A stretch of DNA of 21,567 nt from Plantago elongata (taxonomy: Eukaryota; Streptophyta; Magnoliopsida; Lamiales; Plantaginaceae). Location of the stretch: the NCBI GenBank assembly GCA_036897095.1, contig JAYMSP010003005.1, positions 1-21,567 on the forward strand, in the 5' to 3' direction. The notes below the pieces were generated by a model that was not told the origin of the DNA, made no database searches, and saw only the letters and a list, made by a program, of their open reading frames with translations. This document shows positions 20,873 through 21,567 of this stretch, piece by piece. Each line of letters opens with the position of its first letter. Position 1 is the stretch's first letter. A program made the position numbers and the translations under genes.

Positions 20873-20915
20873 GTCCGGGCCGTGCCGTTAACTATTATTG
20901 AGGCCCTATACGAAC
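20873..20915. mobile_element. Possible transposon end with GGGCC motifs
   Basis: GTCCGGGCCGTGCCG followed 19 bases later by GAGGCCCTATACGAA resembles the decayed ends of plant DNA transposons that begin with CAGGGCCGG... and continue ...GGCCCTAAGCGAA. It is a GC-rich island in AT-rich DNA. No matching opposite end was found in the window, so the call is tentative. Confidence 0.3.
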
Positions 20916-21220
20916 TTTTTATAATGGACCTTGAGAATAGCAAACTAAAAATGAAAAAACGAATAATTTTATATGTAATGAAAAATTAATTAAAGAAAAT
21001 TTTAAACATTATGTTATAAAATTTTGAAAATTCTACTAAACTTACACGTGAGATAAGAATGAAAATGAAAAAAATAGACATAAACATACAAGGAATTAAA
21101 AAGAAAGAAGAGATTGTAAAATTGTTGATAAAAAGTGGCCTACAAGAATTGAACCTTTAGTCGAATAAATAAATTTGAACGTCACGTGATGACTTATATT
21201 ATTAATTGAGAAGGTTTGCT

Positions 21221-21345
21221 AGTTGATTGGCACACTAAATTTAGACCTTGTAATATGAAATTGTTGTCGTCCGACTACTAAAAATGTAGCAATTAAGCAA
21301 CTATGTTCGAAAAGTATAAATGAGTTGAACTAGTTAATCTACTAT
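21221..21345. repeat. Diverged direct repeat, copy 2
   Basis: This is the partner of 20470-20590. Shared strings include GTCCGACTA followed by TAAAAAT, and GTT/GTG-CGAAAA followed by TTGAACTA or TCGAACTA. Identity is moderate. The pair might be old long terminal repeats or an ordinary segmental duplication. Confidence 0.45.
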
Positions 21346-21441
21346 TTACTTCTGAGTAAGTATAATAAAAAGTAAAATTTTCTTAATAAATAAGAAAATT
21401 CGGTTTCATTGGATGGCATCAAAAACACGGTTTATTTGATG

Positions 21442-21494
21442 CTAGGGGGCTCCCCACTAGTCCACCTTACTTAAAAGTTGACAAGTGTCAACTT
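21442..21494. repeat. Two adjacent palindromes
   Basis: CTAGGGGGCTCCCCACTAG (21442-21460) is nearly self-complementary with a one-base bulge. AAGTTGACAAGTGTCAACTT (21475-21494) is a perfect 9 bp inverted repeat around AG, and it contains two inverted TTGAC W-box cores. The GGGGCTCCCC block could mark the terminus of an element that continues past the window. Confidence 0.6.
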
Positions 21495-21567
21495 ATTTAT
21501 TCTTTTTTAATGAAATTCAATAAAGATTAATTATGAGTTATAATTAATTAAAATTAATTAGTTGGAA

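Larger units (their letters stand above)
18867..21567. other. Gene-free AT-rich region
   Basis: I see no plausible coding gene in this 2.7 kb. Stops are frequent in all frames and no splice-linked coding blocks are recognisable. It contains several repeat-like pieces listed separately (about 19989-20069, 20470-20590 with 21221-21345, 20873-20915, and 21442-21494) and homopolymer runs such as the T run around 20601-20615. It looks like eroded transposon DNA. Confidence 0.6.

Overview
The window is plant nuclear DNA, most likely from a eudicot. It is AT-rich, its genes carry many GT-AG introns, and four of the five proteins are nuclear-encoded organelle proteins or look like them. Protein style loosely suggests an asterid, but the sequence does not prove this. 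There are no prokaryotic features and no rRNA, and I saw no tRNA or CRISPR array.

Layout: (1) 1-757 is an AT-rich upstream region with a near-perfect 16 bp inverted repeat. (2) 758-2182 (+) is an intronless P-class pentatricopeptide repeat (PPR) gene. (3) 2183-3822 is the space between two convergent genes. (4) 5640-3823 (-) is LHCB5, the photosystem II minor antenna CP26, in 6 exons. (5) 5641-6816 is a divergent promoter region. (6) 6817-9621 (+) is a 9-exon P-loop ATPase of the Ycf45/SpoIIIAA family, probably plastid targeted, with a MITE-like remnant and a strong hairpin in intron 2 and an in-frame, stop-free intron 3. (7) 10043-11587 (+) is a 2-exon plastid-type cupin_3 gene whose intron begins with a 3 x 42 bp tandem repeat that stays in frame with exon 1. 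(8) 17848-12272 (-) is a 15-exon mitochondrial-type ClpX. (9) 17849-21567 is the ClpX promoter followed by about 3 kb of gene-free DNA with a Stowaway-like MITE and other weak repeat remnants.

The exon models were assembled by hand. Every junction preserves frame and GT-AG borders, and the deduced products (279, 399, 168 and 670 aa) are close to the usual family sizes. The genes do not form one pathway. Shared themes are organelle function (light harvesting, plastid ATPase, mitochondrial proteolysis, probably organelle RNA processing) and gene order. From memory, LHCB5 and this cupin lie close together on Arabidopsis chromosome 4, and the short SpoIIIAA-like gene and CLPX3 lie close together on chromosome 1. 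The window may therefore preserve an ancestral block that was split by duplicate loss in Arabidopsis.

I found no convincing new biological system. The best leads are the exitron-like intron 3, the repeat-encoding intron-retention frame of the cupin gene, the intronic hairpins, and the mobile-element remnants at the right end.
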